Shown here piece after piece: positions 8,217 to 17,249 of a stretch of DNA of 64,000 bases. A program made the position numbers and the translations under genes. Each line of letters begins with the position of its first letter. The stretch's first letter is position 1. Source of the DNA: Streptomyces sp. BK239 (GTDB lineage: Bacteria > Actinomycetota > Actinomycetes > Streptomycetales > Streptomycetaceae); assembly GCF_004217285.1 (NCBI RefSeq), contig NZ_SHKS01000011.1, positions 1 through 64,000 on the forward strand. The letters are read 5' to 3'. A model generated the notes under the pieces. That model did no database searches and was not told the origin of the DNA. It saw only the letters and a list, made by a program, of their open reading frames with translations.

Positions 8217-8650
8217 TCGGTCGTCAGCACCAGGTCCTTGGCCGGGCCGCGCACCCGCCACACGCTTCGCCAGCGGTCGGCGTCGAGGACCGTGAACTCG
8301 CCGCGGTAGAGGTCGGCGGAGCACGGGTGGTCGGCCGTGTGCCGGCCGGTCGTCAGGTCCAGGATGTGGAAAGGGCGGCCGTCGGCGAACCGGACGTCCG
8401 CCGTGCCGGGCGCGGGGCCCGGCAGGAAGCGCAGGGTCCGCTCGGCGGGACGAGGCACGCCCTGCCAGGTGAAGACGCCGGACTCCGCGTCCAGCAGTCC
8501 GCCGCCGTCCAGCGGCCGGAACACGGTCGTGCCGGTGAAACCGCCCTCGTCGCCGCTCCCCGCATCGCGCACCGAGCGCTCCACCCGCCAGCTCCCGGCG
8601 AGGTACTCCAAGACGTCCGGCACCGGCCGGAACCCACCCATCGCGTGCAC
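8198..8650 (-). CDS. DUF6314 family protein
   Basis: Soluble 150-residue protein. The pattern of a leading YLAGSWRVERSVRD, a central LLDAESGVFTWQG and a closing YRGEFTVLDADRWRSVWRVRGPAKD suggests a small lipocalin-like beta-barrel. It resembles DUF6314 proteins as I remember them; function is unknown. ATG 8641 (MGGF) is an equally possible start. The last 19 bases overlap the convergent phosphatase-like gene. Confidence 0.65.
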   Translation of the reverse strand: MHAMGGFRPVPDVLEYLAGSWRVERSVRDAGSGDEGGFTGTTVFRPLDGGGLLDAESGVFTWQGVPRPAERTLRFLPGPAPGTADVRFADGRPFHILDLTTGRHTADHPCSADLYRGEFTVLDADRWRSVWRVRGPAKDLVLTTDYVREG

Positions 8651-8712
8651 CCTCCGTCTGAATCAGCCCTCGCACGCCCCATTGACGCGCTCAAGTCACC
8701 TCCCTATCTTGC

Positions 8713-8749
8713 CGTTCGAAGTGCTGATCAAAGTCCGATATTTCGAACG
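8713..8749. promoter_or_regulatory. Inverted repeat upstream of the arabinofuranosidase, candidate operator
   Basis: CGTTCGAA at 8713-8720 and TTCGAACG at 8742-8749 are perfect complements, 29 bases centre to centre, just upstream of the GH51 start. The spacing suits a dimeric repressor bound to one DNA face. No regulator gene lies next to it, so the cognate factor is unknown. Confidence 0.4.
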
Positions 8750-8772
8750 CCCGAATGAGCCGCGGAGTATCC

Positions 8773-11262
8773 ATGTCACCCAGCACCACGACCGCCCGCT
8801 GGAGAACCGGTCTCACCGCCACCGCCCTGCTGACGGCGACCGCCCTCCTGCCCGCCCCGGCGCACGCCGAGGCGGTCGCCGATTACACCATCACCGTCGA
8901 TCCGACCCGCCGGGGCGCGACGATCGACGACACGATGTACGGCGTCTTCTTCGAGGACATCAACCGCGCCGCCGACGGCGGCCTGTACGCCGAGCTCGTG
9001 CAGAACCGGTCCTTCGAGTACTCCACCGTCGACAACCGCTCCTACACACCGCTCACCTCCTGGACGGTCGCCGGCGCCGCCGAGGTCGTGAACGACGCCG
9101 GCCGCCTCAACGAGCACAACCGCAACTACCTTGCCCTGAGCGCCGGTTCATCCGTCACCAACGCCGGCTACAACACCGGCGTCCGTATCGAGCAGGGCGA
9201 GAGGTACGACTTCTCGGTGTGGGTCCGCGCCGAGAAGGGCACGAGCCTGACGGTGTCGCTCCGGGATGCCGACGGCGCCCTCGCCACCGCCCGCCGCGTC
9301 ACCGTGCGCCCCGGCGGCTGGGCGCAGTACAGGACGAAGTTCCAGGCCACCCGCACCAGCAGCACCGGCCGCCTCACCGTCGCCTCCACCGCCGCGGCCG
9401 CCCTCGACATGGTGTCGCTGTTCCCGCACGACACCTACAAGCACCAGCCCAACGGGCTGCGCAAGGACCTCGCCGAGAAGATCGCCGACCTGAAGCCCGG
9501 CTTCGTGCGCTTCCCCGGCGGCTGCCTGGTCAACACCGGCTCCATGCAGGACTACAGCGAGGCCTCCGGCTGGCAGCGCGCCCGCTCCTACCAGTGGAAG
9601 GACACCATCGGACCGGTCGAGGAACGCGCGGTCAACTCCAACGTCTGGGGCTACAACCAGAGTTACGGCCTCGGCTACTACGAGTACTTCCGCTTCGCCG
9701 AGGACGTCGGCGCGATGCCCCTGCCCGTCGTACCGGCCCTGGTGACCGGCTGCGGCCAGAACAAGGCCGTCGACGACGAGGCGCTGCTCGCGCGGCACAT
9801 CCAGGACACCCTGGACCTCATCGAGTTCGCCAACGGCCCGGTCGACTCGCCCTGGGGCGCGAAGCGTGCGCGGATGGGACACCCCGAGCCCTTCCACCTC
9901 ACCCACATCGAGGTCGGCAACGAGGAGAACCTCCCCGTCGAGTTCTTCGCCCGCTTCCAGCGGTTCCGCGCCGCGATCGAGGCGAGGTACCCGGGCGTCA
10001 CCGTCGTCTCCAACTCCGGCCCGGACGACGCCGGCGCGACCTTCGACAAGGCCTGGCAGCTCAACCGCGACGCCAAGGTCGGCATGGTCGACGAGCATTA
10101 CTACAACAGTGCGCGGTGGTTCCTGCAGAACAACGCCCGCTACGACTCCTACGACCGCAAGGGCCCGAAGGTCTTCCTCGGCGAATACGCCTCCCAGGGC
10201 AACGCCTTCAGGAACGGCCTCGCCGAAGCCGCCTTCATGACCGGCCTGGAACGCAACGCCGACATCGTCAAACTCGCCTCCTACGCACCGCTGTTCGCCA
10301 ACGAGGACTATGTGCAGTGGCGCCCGGACCTGGTGTGGTTCAACAACCACGCCTCCTGGAACTCGGCCAACTACGAGGTCCAGAAGTTGTTCATGAACAA
10401 CGTGGGCGACCGCGTCGTCCCCTCGGCGGCCACCGGCACCCCCTCGGCCCAGGGCCCGATCAGCGGCGCCGTCGGCCTGTCGACCTGGGCGACCTCGGCG
10501 GCGTACGACGACGTGAAGGTCACGGGCGCCGACGGCGCCACCCTCCTCGCCGACGACTTCTCCGGTGACGCCTCCCGCTGGACGCACACCGGTGGCGGCA
10601 GCTGGTCGGTGCGGGACGGCCAGTACGTGCAGAGCGACGCGGCCGCCGAGAACACCATGGTCTCGGCCGGCGACCCGAACTGGCACGACTACGACCTGCA
10701 CGTGAAGGCCACCAAGAAGTCCGGCAAGGAGGGCTTCCTCGTCGCCTTCGGGGTCAAGGACACCGGCAACTACTACTGGTGGAACCTGGGCGGCTGGAAC
10801 AACACCCAGAGCGCCGTCGAGCAGGCCGTGGACGGCGGGAAGTCCACCCTGATCTCCAAGGCCGGCAGCGTTCAGACGGGCCGCGCCTACGACATCGACG
10901 TCAAGGTGCGCGGCCGCCAGGTCACCCTCTACCTCGACGGCCAGGAGTGGGGCCGCTTCACCGACGACTCCCCGGCCGAACCGTTCCGCCAGGTCGTCAC
11001 CGAGGACGAGAAGACCGGCGACCTGATCGTCAAGGTCGTCAACGCCCAGTCCGCCGACGCCCGCACGACCGTCGACCTCGGCGGCGCCCGGGTCCGCTCC
11101 TCGGCCCGGGTGACCACGCTGACCGCCGCGCCGGACGCGGTCAACAGCGAGACGCAGACCCCGGTCGCCCCGGCGACCTCCACCTTCACCGGAGTCGCCG
11201 ACAGGTTCACCTACACCTTCCCGGCGAACTCGATCACCTTCCTGCGGATCAGGCAGAAGTAG
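8773..11262 (+). CDS. Secreted GH51-type alpha-L-arabinofuranosidase with extra carbohydrate-associated domain
   Basis: Exported enzyme of 829 residues predicted to remove L-arabinose from arabinan or arabinoxylan. A signal peptide (residues 1-33, ending PAHAEA) leads to a barrel-entry segment MYGVFFEDINRAADGG and a CBM4/9-like sandwich (about 80-210). The catalytic barrel follows. The acid/base Glu lies in EVGNEEN (residue 384) and the nucleophile Glu in FLGEYASQ (residue 471). A LamG/DUF1080-like domain (about 575-720, with LLADDFSGD, YWWNLGGWNN and LYLDGQEWGRF) seems inserted before the C-terminal sandwich that closes the GH51 fold. ATG 8773 is preferred over 8755 because GCGGAG lies upstream. 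Confidence 0.88.
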   Translation: MSPSTTTARWRTGLTATALLTATALLPAPAHAEAVADYTITVDPTRRGATIDDTMYGVFFEDINRAADGGLYAELVQNRSFEYSTVDNRSYTPLTSWTVAGAAEVVNDAGRLNEHNRNYLALSAGSSVTNAGYNTGVRIEQGERYDFSVWVRAEKGTSLTVSLRDADGALATARRVTVRPGGWAQYRTKFQATRTSSTGRLTVASTAAAALDMVSLFPHDTYKHQPNGLRKDLAEKIADLKPGFVRFPGGCLVNTGSMQDYSEASGWQRARSYQWKDTIGPVEERAVNSNVWGYNQSYGLGYYEYFRFAEDVGAMPLPVVPALVTGCGQNKAVDDEALLARHIQDTLDLIEFANGPVDSPWGAKRARMGHPEPFHLTHIEVGNEENLPVEFFARFQRFRAAIEARYPGVTVVSNSGPDDAGATFDKAWQLNRDAKVGMVDEHYYNSARWFLQNNARYDSYDRKGPKVFLGEYASQGNAFRNGLAEAAFMTGLERNADIVKLASYAPLFANEDYVQWRPDLVWFNNHASWNSANYEVQKLFMNNVGDRVVPSAATGTPSAQGPISGAVGLSTWATSAAYDDVKVTGADGATLLADDFSGDASRWTHTGGGSWSVRDGQYVQSDAAAENTMVSAGDPNWHDYDLHVKATKKSGKEGFLVAFGVKDTGNYYWWNLGGWNNTQSAVEQAVDGGKSTLISKAGSVQTGRAYDIDVKVRGRQVTLYLDGQEWGRFTDDSPAEPFRQVVTEDEKTGDLIVKVVNAQSADARTTVDLGGARVRSSARVTTLTAAPDAVNSETQTPVAPATSTFTGVADRFTYTFPANSITFLRIRQK

Positions 11263-11308
11263 GAAGCCACCTGGTGGAGACCCCCTCCGGCTGCCCGCCC
11301 CACCAGCC

Positions 11309-11332
11309 CGCCCCCGGCCCCGGCCGGGGGCG
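11309..11332 (+). terminator. Hairpin after the arabinofuranosidase gene
   Basis: CGCCCCCGGCC (11309-11319) pairs perfectly with GGCCGGGGGCG (11322-11332). The stem lies about 45 bases after the stop of the GH51 gene. It lacks a T-tract, as is common in Streptomyces. Confidence 0.5.
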
Positions 11333-11453
11333 TGTGACCGAGCGCTTCAGATGGCGCCATCCGCCAGATCGAGCGCTCAGCCTCCATCCGGCCTGGAACC
11401 GTCCATCGTGACCGGTCTCGAAAAGAGCTTCACGGACGACCCCTGGTCTGGGC

Positions 11454-12548
11454 ATGATCCCCACCGTGCATGTGGACAGGGGCCGTCTCGGGCAGGGACG
11501 GTACACGCTGACGGACACAGGAAGCGGCCACGTCTGGGGCGTCTGCGCCGAGGTGGAGGGATTGTTCCGGGAACCTCGGCGCGGGATGTACGAGCTGTTC
11601 GGCTGGCTTCCGGATGGACCTGAGGTCCCGCGCGGCTGGGTCGGTAGCAGGGTGTGGCTGGTGCCTGAGGACAGGACGCTCGATGCCTGGCTGCTGGAGG
11701 ACGCGGAGAGTCTCGGGCAGCACCCGGGGACGGACGGTCTTGTGCTCACCGGTCTGGACGACTACGCGGGCCCGCCCGAGGGGCACCGGGGGCCTGTCCG
11801 GCTGCACGACGGGTACCGGTGGCTGGGTTCCTGCCGGGAGTTCGCCCGCGTCCTGCCGCCCGAGCAAGTGGAACCTCCTCTCGCCCTGCGGGGGCTTGCC
11901 CCGAGCGATCGGCTACGGCGGGCCCTCGCTACGGGCACCCGGCGCACGCTGGACCTGGAGGAGGTCTGGCTCGAGATACGGGACGACCGGGGCGAACCGC
12001 TCACCGACCGGCTGCTGCGCCCCGGAGTCCGTACGTGGCAGCCGTCCTCCCGCGGGACGGAGCTGATTGATCTGGAACTCGACGGACACCTCGCACCGGT
12101 ACCGGGATACGCCCGGCCAGTATGGGAGCGCTGGCTTGCCGGCCCACCGGACGCCCCTGCTGCTTGGGTCGGGCTCGAGACCCGCCAGCGGGGGGCCTGG
12201 CTCGATCTCGTCCGCGAGCGGGGCTGTCGGCTCAAGCACCAGGATCGGGCCGGACACGCGTACGAGCTGGACGGCCGGCACATCACGGACGAACCGGGCC
12301 TCTACCTGGCACTCGGCGAGGCCGTCAACGGGCCGGGCGGCTACCTCGGCGGCTGCTTGGACGCCCTCGTGGACTGTCTGCGCGGCAACTTCGGCTATGC
12401 CGCTCCCGCGACCTTGGTCTGGCGGGACGCTGCGACGGCACGCGAGCACCTGTCCCGCGTCCTGGCGCCAGAAGGTGAGCAGTATGACCTGGTCGCTCTG
12501 GTGATCGAAGTTCTGACCGAGGGCGGGATGCACGTGACCCTCACGTGA
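11454..12548 (+). CDS. Barstar-domain protein (immunity-like) with long N-terminal region
   Basis: Protein of 364 residues. The C-terminal 90 residues resemble barstar, the inhibitor of barnase-type RNases: HAYELDGRHITDEPGLYLALGEA is the expected strand-helix start, followed by GGNFG-like and LVWRDAATAREHL elements. The N-terminal 270 residues are unrecognised, with two regions rich in Trp and Arg. Barstar-like proteins often protect against secreted RNase toxins, but no RNase gene is adjacent. ATG 11454 and GTG 11466 are both possible starts; no strong ribosome binding site separates them. The gene stands alone between two intergenic stretches. Confidence 0.65.
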   Translation: MIPTVHVDRGRLGQGRYTLTDTGSGHVWGVCAEVEGLFREPRRGMYELFGWLPDGPEVPRGWVGSRVWLVPEDRTLDAWLLEDAESLGQHPGTDGLVLTGLDDYAGPPEGHRGPVRLHDGYRWLGSCREFARVLPPEQVEPPLALRGLAPSDRLRRALATGTRRTLDLEEVWLEIRDDRGEPLTDRLLRPGVRTWQPSSRGTELIDLELDGHLAPVPGYARPVWERWLAGPPDAPAAWVGLETRQRGAWLDLVRERGCRLKHQDRAGHAYELDGRHITDEPGLYLALGEAVNGPGGYLGGCLDALVDCLRGNFGYAAPATLVWRDAATAREHLSRVLAPEGEQYDLVALVIEVLTEGGMHVTLT

Positions 12549-12575
12549 ACCGGCCGAGCTGCCGCGGTAGTGACT

Positions 12576-12863
12576 TCAACGCTGCTGCCGATCCGTTGGG
12601 CTGCGGACGCGCCTGATACGAGAGCCCAGCTGGGCGCTGATGCGGACGGAGGGATCAGTCAGCGGCGGACACGCTGTCCGCCGTCGGGTGCGAGGGCCTC
12701 GCGCGGTGAGGCCCGGATGCGTTCGAACGACGTCGTGCTCGGCTGTGCCGAACTTCACCAGAAGCTCGCCCTTGATCAGGTGGCCGGGCCGGACGTCGAC
12801 CAGCACCGCGGTCCCCCGCAGCAGCACCAGGTAGTCCCGCCAAGTCAACGGCTCACTCGCCAA
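12576..12863 (-). pseudogene. Possible decayed ORF, unrecognised
   Basis: A 95-codon minus-strand frame with a TTG start. Its first 45 codons (SEPLTWRDYLVLLRG and VLVDVRPGHLIKG segments) have the GC-rich third positions of Streptomyces genes. The remainder loses this bias and becomes Arg/Pro-rich. It may be a remnant of a gene lost near the barstar ORF, or chance. No family was recognised. Otherwise the 12549-12909 stretch holds nothing identifiable. Confidence 0.2.
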
Positions 12864-12909
12864 GTGAAGCGCTCAGCCGCAGGGCGGCGCGTATGCCCGT
12901 GCGAACAAG

Positions 12910-12948
12910 ATTGCATAAACGTGCAGCGAAACGTATAGTCATGCCATT
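12910..12948 (+). promoter_or_regulatory. ARG-box region upstream of argC
   Basis: ATTGCATAAACGTGCAGC (from 12910) contains a TGCAT-N4-GTGCA near-palindrome, and a second weaker copy AACGTATAGTCATGCC follows at 12929. This resembles the paired ARG boxes bound by actinobacterial ArgR. They lie directly before the argC ribosome binding site, as expected for arginine repression by the argR product of the same cluster. Confidence 0.7.
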
Positions 12949-12964
12949 GCTGGAGGAGGATTCC

Positions 12965-13993
12965 ATGACGGTACGTGCGGCAGTGGCCGGAGCGAGCGGA
13001 TATGCGGGCGGTGAGGTCCTGCGTCTGCTCCTCGCGCACCCCGAGATCGAGATCGGCGCCCTGACCGGCAACTCCAACGCGGGACAGAAGCTGGGCGCGC
13101 TCCAGCCGCACCTGCTCCCGCTGGCCGACCGGGTCCTGGCGGAGACCACCGCCGAGAACCTCGGCGGCCACGACGTCGTCTTCCTCGCCCTTCCGCACGG
13201 CCAGTCCGCCGCCGTCGCGGAACAGCTCGGCCCGGACGTCCTCGTCGTCGACATGGGCGCCGACTTCCGGCTGAAGGACCCCGCCGACTGGGAGAGGTTC
13301 TACGGCTCCCCGCACGCCGGGACCTGGCCCTACGGCCTCCCCGAACTGCCGGGGGGCCGCGCCGCGCTGGAGGGGTCCAAGCGCATCGCGGTCCCCGGCT
13401 GCTACCCCACCGCAGTCTCCCTCGCCCTCTTCCCGGCGTACGCGGCCGGACTCGCCGAGGCCGAGGCCGTGATCGTCGCCGCCTCCGGCACCTCCGGCGC
13501 GGGCAAGACGCCCAAGCCGCACCTCCTGGGCAGCGAGGTCATGGGCTCCATGACGCCCTACGGCGTCGGCGGCGGCCACCGGCACACCCCGGAAATGATC
13601 CAGAACCTCAGCGCGGCGGCGGGAGAGCGGATCTCCGTCTCCTTCACCCCGACCCTCGCGCCGATGCCCCGCGGCATCCTCGCCACGTGCAGCGCGAAGG
13701 CCGTCGCCGGCGTCACCGGCGAGTCGCTGCGCGCCGCCTACGACAAGGCCTTCGCCGACGAACCCTTCGTACACCTGCTGCCCGAGGGGCAGTGGCCCGC
13801 GACGGCGTCCGTCCACGGTTCCAACGCCGTTCAGGTGCAGGTCGCGTACGACGAGGCCGCGGGACGCATCATCGTCGTCAGCGCCATCGACAACCTCACC
13901 AAGGGCACCGCGGGCGGTGCCGTCCAGAGCATGAACATCGCCCTCGGGTTCCCCGAGGACACGGGACTTTCCACGATCGGAGTCGCACCTTGA
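12965..13993 (+). CDS. argC: N-acetyl-gamma-glutamyl-phosphate reductase
   Basis: Third step of arginine synthesis: NADPH-dependent reduction of N-acetylglutamyl phosphate to the semialdehyde. The 342-residue protein has the normal length. The Rossmann start AVAGASGYAGGEVLRLL is intact. The catalytic Cys lies in VPGCYPTA (residue 146), and the C-terminal VVSAIDNLTKGTAG signature is present. ATG 12965 has GGAGGAGG just upstream, and the ARG boxes lie before it. It is the first gene of argC-J-B-D-R. Its stop overlaps the argJ start (TTGA). Confidence 0.96.
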   Translation: MTVRAAVAGASGYAGGEVLRLLLAHPEIEIGALTGNSNAGQKLGALQPHLLPLADRVLAETTAENLGGHDVVFLALPHGQSAAVAEQLGPDVLVVDMGADFRLKDPADWERFYGSPHAGTWPYGLPELPGGRAALEGSKRIAVPGCYPTAVSLALFPAYAAGLAEAEAVIVAASGTSGAGKTPKPHLLGSEVMGSMTPYGVGGGHRHTPEMIQNLSAAAGERISVSFTPTLAPMPRGILATCSAKAVAGVTGESLRAAYDKAFADEPFVHLLPEGQWPATASVHGSNAVQVQVAYDEAAGRIIVVSAIDNLTKGTAGGAVQSMNIALGFPEDTGLSTIGVAP

Positions 13994-15141
13994 GCGTCAC
14001 GGCAGCCAAGGGATTCACGGCGGCGGGCGTCGCCGCCGGGATCAAGGAGAACGGCAACCCGGACCTGGCCCTCGTGGTCAACACCGGGCCGCGCCGCGCC
14101 GCCGCGGGCGTCTTCACCTCCAACCGCGTCAAGGCCGCGCCGGTGCTGTGGTCCGAGCAGGTCCTCAAGAGCGGCGAGTTGACCGCCGTCGTCCTCAACT
14201 CCGGCGGCGCCAACGCCTGCACGGGACCGAAGGGCTTCCAGGACACGCACGCGACCGCCGAGAAGACCGCGGACGTGCTCGGCGTCGGCGCCGGCGAGGT
14301 GGCGGTGTGCTCCACCGGCCTCATCGGCGTCCTGCTCCCGATGGACAAGCTGCTGCCGGGAGTCGAGACCGCGGCCCGGGCGCTGAGCGAACACGGCGGC
14401 GAGAAGGCCGCCATCGCCATCAAGACCACCGACACCGTCCACAAGACGTCCGTCGTCAGCCGCGACGGCTGGACCGTCGGCGGCATGGCCAAGGGCGCGG
14501 GCATGCTCGCCCCCGGCCTCGCCACCATGCTCGTCGTCCTCACCACCGACGCCGACCTCGACAGCGCGACCCTGGACAAGGCGCTCCGCGCGGCCACGAA
14601 GGTCACCTTCGACCGCGTCGACTCCGACGGCTGCATGTCCACCAACGACACCGTGCTGCTGCTCGCCTCCGGCGCCGCCGAAGTGACCCCCGGCTACGAG
14701 GAGTTCGCGGAGGCCGTCCGCGCCGTCTGCGACGACCTCGGCCAGCAGCTCATCCGCGACGCCGAGGGCGCCAGCAAGGACATCAAGGTCGAGGTGGTCA
14801 ACGCCGCGACCGAGGAAGACGCCGTCGAGGTGGGCCGCTCCATCGCCCGCAACAACCTCCTCAAGTGCGCCATCCACGGCGAGGACCCCAACTGGGGCCG
14901 CGTCCTGTCCGCGATCGGCACGACGTCCGCCGCCTTCGAGCCGGACCGGCTCAACGTCGCCATCAACGGCGTCTGGGTGTGCAGGAACGGCGGCGTCGGC
15001 GAGGACCGCGAGAACGTCGACATGCGCTACCGCGAGGTGCACATCGTCGCCGACCTCGCCGCCGGCACGGAGACCGCCACCATCTGGACCAACGACCTCA
15101 CCGCCGACTACGTCCACGAGAACAGCGCCTATTCGTCATGA
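13990..15141 (+). CDS. argJ: Bifunctional glutamate N-acetyltransferase/amino-acid acetyltransferase
   Basis: Ornithine acetyltransferase that recycles the acetyl group from N-acetylornithine to glutamate; bifunctional members also use acetyl-CoA. The 383-residue precursor carries the self-cleavage site KGAGMLAPGLATML, with the nucleophilic Thr at residue 179, so it should mature into alpha and beta chains. A NNLLKCAIHGEDPNWGR segment near the C-terminus fits the family. The start is TTG 13990, overlapping the argC stop by two bases, which implies translational coupling. Whether it uses acetyl-CoA, so that ArgA is not needed, cannot be told from sequence. Confidence 0.95.
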   Translation: MSVTAAKGFTAAGVAAGIKENGNPDLALVVNTGPRRAAAGVFTSNRVKAAPVLWSEQVLKSGELTAVVLNSGGANACTGPKGFQDTHATAEKTADVLGVGAGEVAVCSTGLIGVLLPMDKLLPGVETAARALSEHGGEKAAIAIKTTDTVHKTSVVSRDGWTVGGMAKGAGMLAPGLATMLVVLTTDADLDSATLDKALRAATKVTFDRVDSDGCMSTNDTVLLLASGAAEVTPGYEEFAEAVRAVCDDLGQQLIRDAEGASKDIKVEVVNAATEEDAVEVGRSIARNNLLKCAIHGEDPNWGRVLSAIGTTSAAFEPDRLNVAINGVWVCRNGGVGEDRENVDMRYREVHIVADLAAGTETATIWTNDLTADYVHENSAYSS

Positions 15142-16049
15142 GCCATCCCACGCGGAAGCACACCGCCCTCCCCAAGGCCCAGATCCTCATCGAGGCGCTG
15201 CCGTGGCTGGTCCGCCACAACGGCAAGACGGTCGTCATCAAGTTCGGCGGCAACGCCATGGTCGACGAGGAACTGAAGGCCGCCTTCGCCCAGGACGTCG
15301 TCTTCCTGCACCACGCCGGCCTCAGGCCCGTCGTCGTGCACGGCGGCGGACCCCAGATCAGCGCCGCCCTCGACCAGCACGGCATCGTCAGCGAGTTCAA
15401 GGCCGGCCTGCGCGTCACCACCGAGGACGCCATGGACGTCGTACGGATGGTGCTCGCCGGGCAGGTGCAGCGCGAGCTGGTCGGGCTGCTCAACGAGCAC
15501 GGGCCGCTCGCCGTCGGCCTCACGGGCGAGGACGCCCACACCATCACCGCCACCAAGCACCGGCCCGAGATCGACGGCGAGTTGGTCGACATCGGGCGGG
15601 TGGGCGAGATCACCTCGATCGACACGGGCGCGATCGAGGCCCTGCTCGCCGACGGCCGCATCCCGGTCGTCTCGTCGATCGCCCGCTCCGAGGACGACGG
15701 GCATGTCTACAACGTCAATGCTGATACGGCGGCTGCGGCACTCGCTGCGGCACTGGGGGCCGAGACCCTCATGGTCCTCACGGACGTCGAGGGCCTCTAC
15801 GAGGACTGGCCGAACTCCGACGAGGTGATCAGCCGCCTCACCGCCTCCCAACTGGAGAAGCTGCTGCCGGACCTGTCCGCCGGCATGGTCCCCAAGATGG
15901 AGGGCTGTCTGCACGCCGTACGCGGCGGCGTCACCACCGCCCGGGTCATCGACGGACGGGTCCAGCACTCGATCCTGCTGGAGATCTTCACGGACGAAGG
16001 CATCGGCACGATGGTCGTGCCCGACGGACAAGAGGGGGAGCCGGCATGA
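15138..16049 (+). CDS. argB: Acetylglutamate kinase
   Basis: Phosphorylates N-acetylglutamate, the usual arginine-inhibited control point of the cyclic pathway. The 303-residue protein has the amino acid kinase fold, with VVIKFGGNAM near residue 33, VVVHGGGPQIS near 68, and YNVNADTAAAALA and TDVEGLYEDW for nucleotide binding. The N-terminal helix LPKAQILIEALPWLVRHNG corresponds to the extra helix of arginine-sensitive, hexameric enzymes, which suggests feedback inhibition. ATGA overlaps join it to argJ before and argD after. Confidence 0.96.
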   Translation: MSHPTRKHTALPKAQILIEALPWLVRHNGKTVVIKFGGNAMVDEELKAAFAQDVVFLHHAGLRPVVVHGGGPQISAALDQHGIVSEFKAGLRVTTEDAMDVVRMVLAGQVQRELVGLLNEHGPLAVGLTGEDAHTITATKHRPEIDGELVDIGRVGEITSIDTGAIEALLADGRIPVVSSIARSEDDGHVYNVNADTAAAALAAALGAETLMVLTDVEGLYEDWPNSDEVISRLTASQLEKLLPDLSAGMVPKMEGCLHAVRGGVTTARVIDGRVQHSILLEIFTDEGIGTMVVPDGQEGEPA

Positions 16050-17242
16050 GCAACCAGGAACTGGCCGCGCGGTGGCAGGGCGCGCTCATGAACAACTACG
16101 GCGCCCCGAGGATCCCGCTCGTCCGCGGCGAGGGCTCCCGGCTGTGGGACGCCGACGGCAAGGAGTACCTCGACTTCGTCGGCGGCATCGCCGTCAACGC
16201 CCTCGGCCACGCCCACCCGGCGGTCGTCGAGGCCGTCAGTACGCAGATCGCGTCACTCGGGCACGTCTCCAACCTCTTCATCGCCGAGCCGCCCGTCGCG
16301 CTCGCCGAGCGGCTCCTGCGGCACTTCGGCCGCGACGGCAAGGTCTTCTTCTGCAACTCCGGGGCCGAGGCCAACGAGGGCGCCTTCAAGATCGGCCGGC
16401 TGACCGGGCGCACCCACATGGTCGCCACCGAAGGCGGCTTCCACGGCCGCACCATGGGCGCCCTCGCGCTCACCGGCCAGCCGTCGAAGCAGGAGCCGTT
16501 CCTTCCGCTGCCCGCAGACGTCACCCACGTCCCGTACGGCGACGCGCAGGCGCTGGCGGCGGCCGTCACCGAGGAGACGGCCCTCGTCATCATCGAGCCG
16601 ATCCAGGGCGAGAACGGGGTCGTCGTCCCGCCCGCCGGGTATCTCAAGGCGGCCCGCGCGATCACCGCCGCCACCGGCTCCCTGCTCGTCCTGGACGAGG
16701 TGCAGACCGGCGTCGGCCGCACCGGGAACTGGTTCGAGTACCAGGCCCACGAGGGCGTCCTGCCGGACGTCGTGACGCTGGCCAAGGGGCTCGGCGGCGG
16801 GCTGCCGCTCGGCGCGACCGTCGCCTTCGGGCGCGCCGCCGAACTGCTCCGGCCCGGCCAGCACGGCACCACCTTCGGCGGCAACCCCGTCGCCTGCGCC
16901 GCCGGGATCGCCGTCCTCGACACCATCGAGAACGAGGGGATCCTGGAGAACGTCAAGCGGCAGGGCGAACGACTGCGGGACGGAATCGACGCACTCGGCC
17001 ACCCGTTGATCGATTATGTCCGGGGAGCGGGCCTGCTCCTGGGTATCGTGCTCACCGAGCCACTCGCGCCCCAGGTGCAGCAGGCGGCTCAGGAGGCCGG
17101 AATCCTCGTGAACGCGGTCGCCCCCGACGTCGTCCGGCTGATGCCGCCGCTGAACCTCGGCGACGACGCGGTGGACGCCTTCCTCGGGGCACTTCCCGGC
17201 ATCCTCCAGGCAGTGGGCGGGGACGGACGATCCGGGGAATGA
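16046..17242 (+). CDS. argD: Acetylornithine aminotransferase
   Basis: PLP-dependent class III aminotransferase (398 residues) converting N-acetylglutamate semialdehyde to N-acetylornithine. The fold is read from YLDFVGGIAVNALGH, FFCNSGAEANE (cofactor phosphate), FHGRTMGAL, LLVLDEVQTGVGRTG (Asp to the pyridine nitrogen) and the PLP Lys in LAKGLGGGLPLG. TTFGGNPVACAA closes the active site. It starts inside the argB stop (ATGA) and is followed after 7 bases by argR. Confidence 0.95.
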   Translation: MSNQELAARWQGALMNNYGAPRIPLVRGEGSRLWDADGKEYLDFVGGIAVNALGHAHPAVVEAVSTQIASLGHVSNLFIAEPPVALAERLLRHFGRDGKVFFCNSGAEANEGAFKIGRLTGRTHMVATEGGFHGRTMGALALTGQPSKQEPFLPLPADVTHVPYGDAQALAAAVTEETALVIIEPIQGENGVVVPPAGYLKAARAITAATGSLLVLDEVQTGVGRTGNWFEYQAHEGVLPDVVTLAKGLGGGLPLGATVAFGRAAELLRPGQHGTTFGGNPVACAAGIAVLDTIENEGILENVKRQGERLRDGIDALGHPLIDYVRGAGLLLGIVLTEPLAPQVQQAAQEAGILVNAVAPDVVRLMPPLNLGDDAVDAFLGALPGILQAVGGDGRSGE

Positions 17243-17249
17243 GACGACG

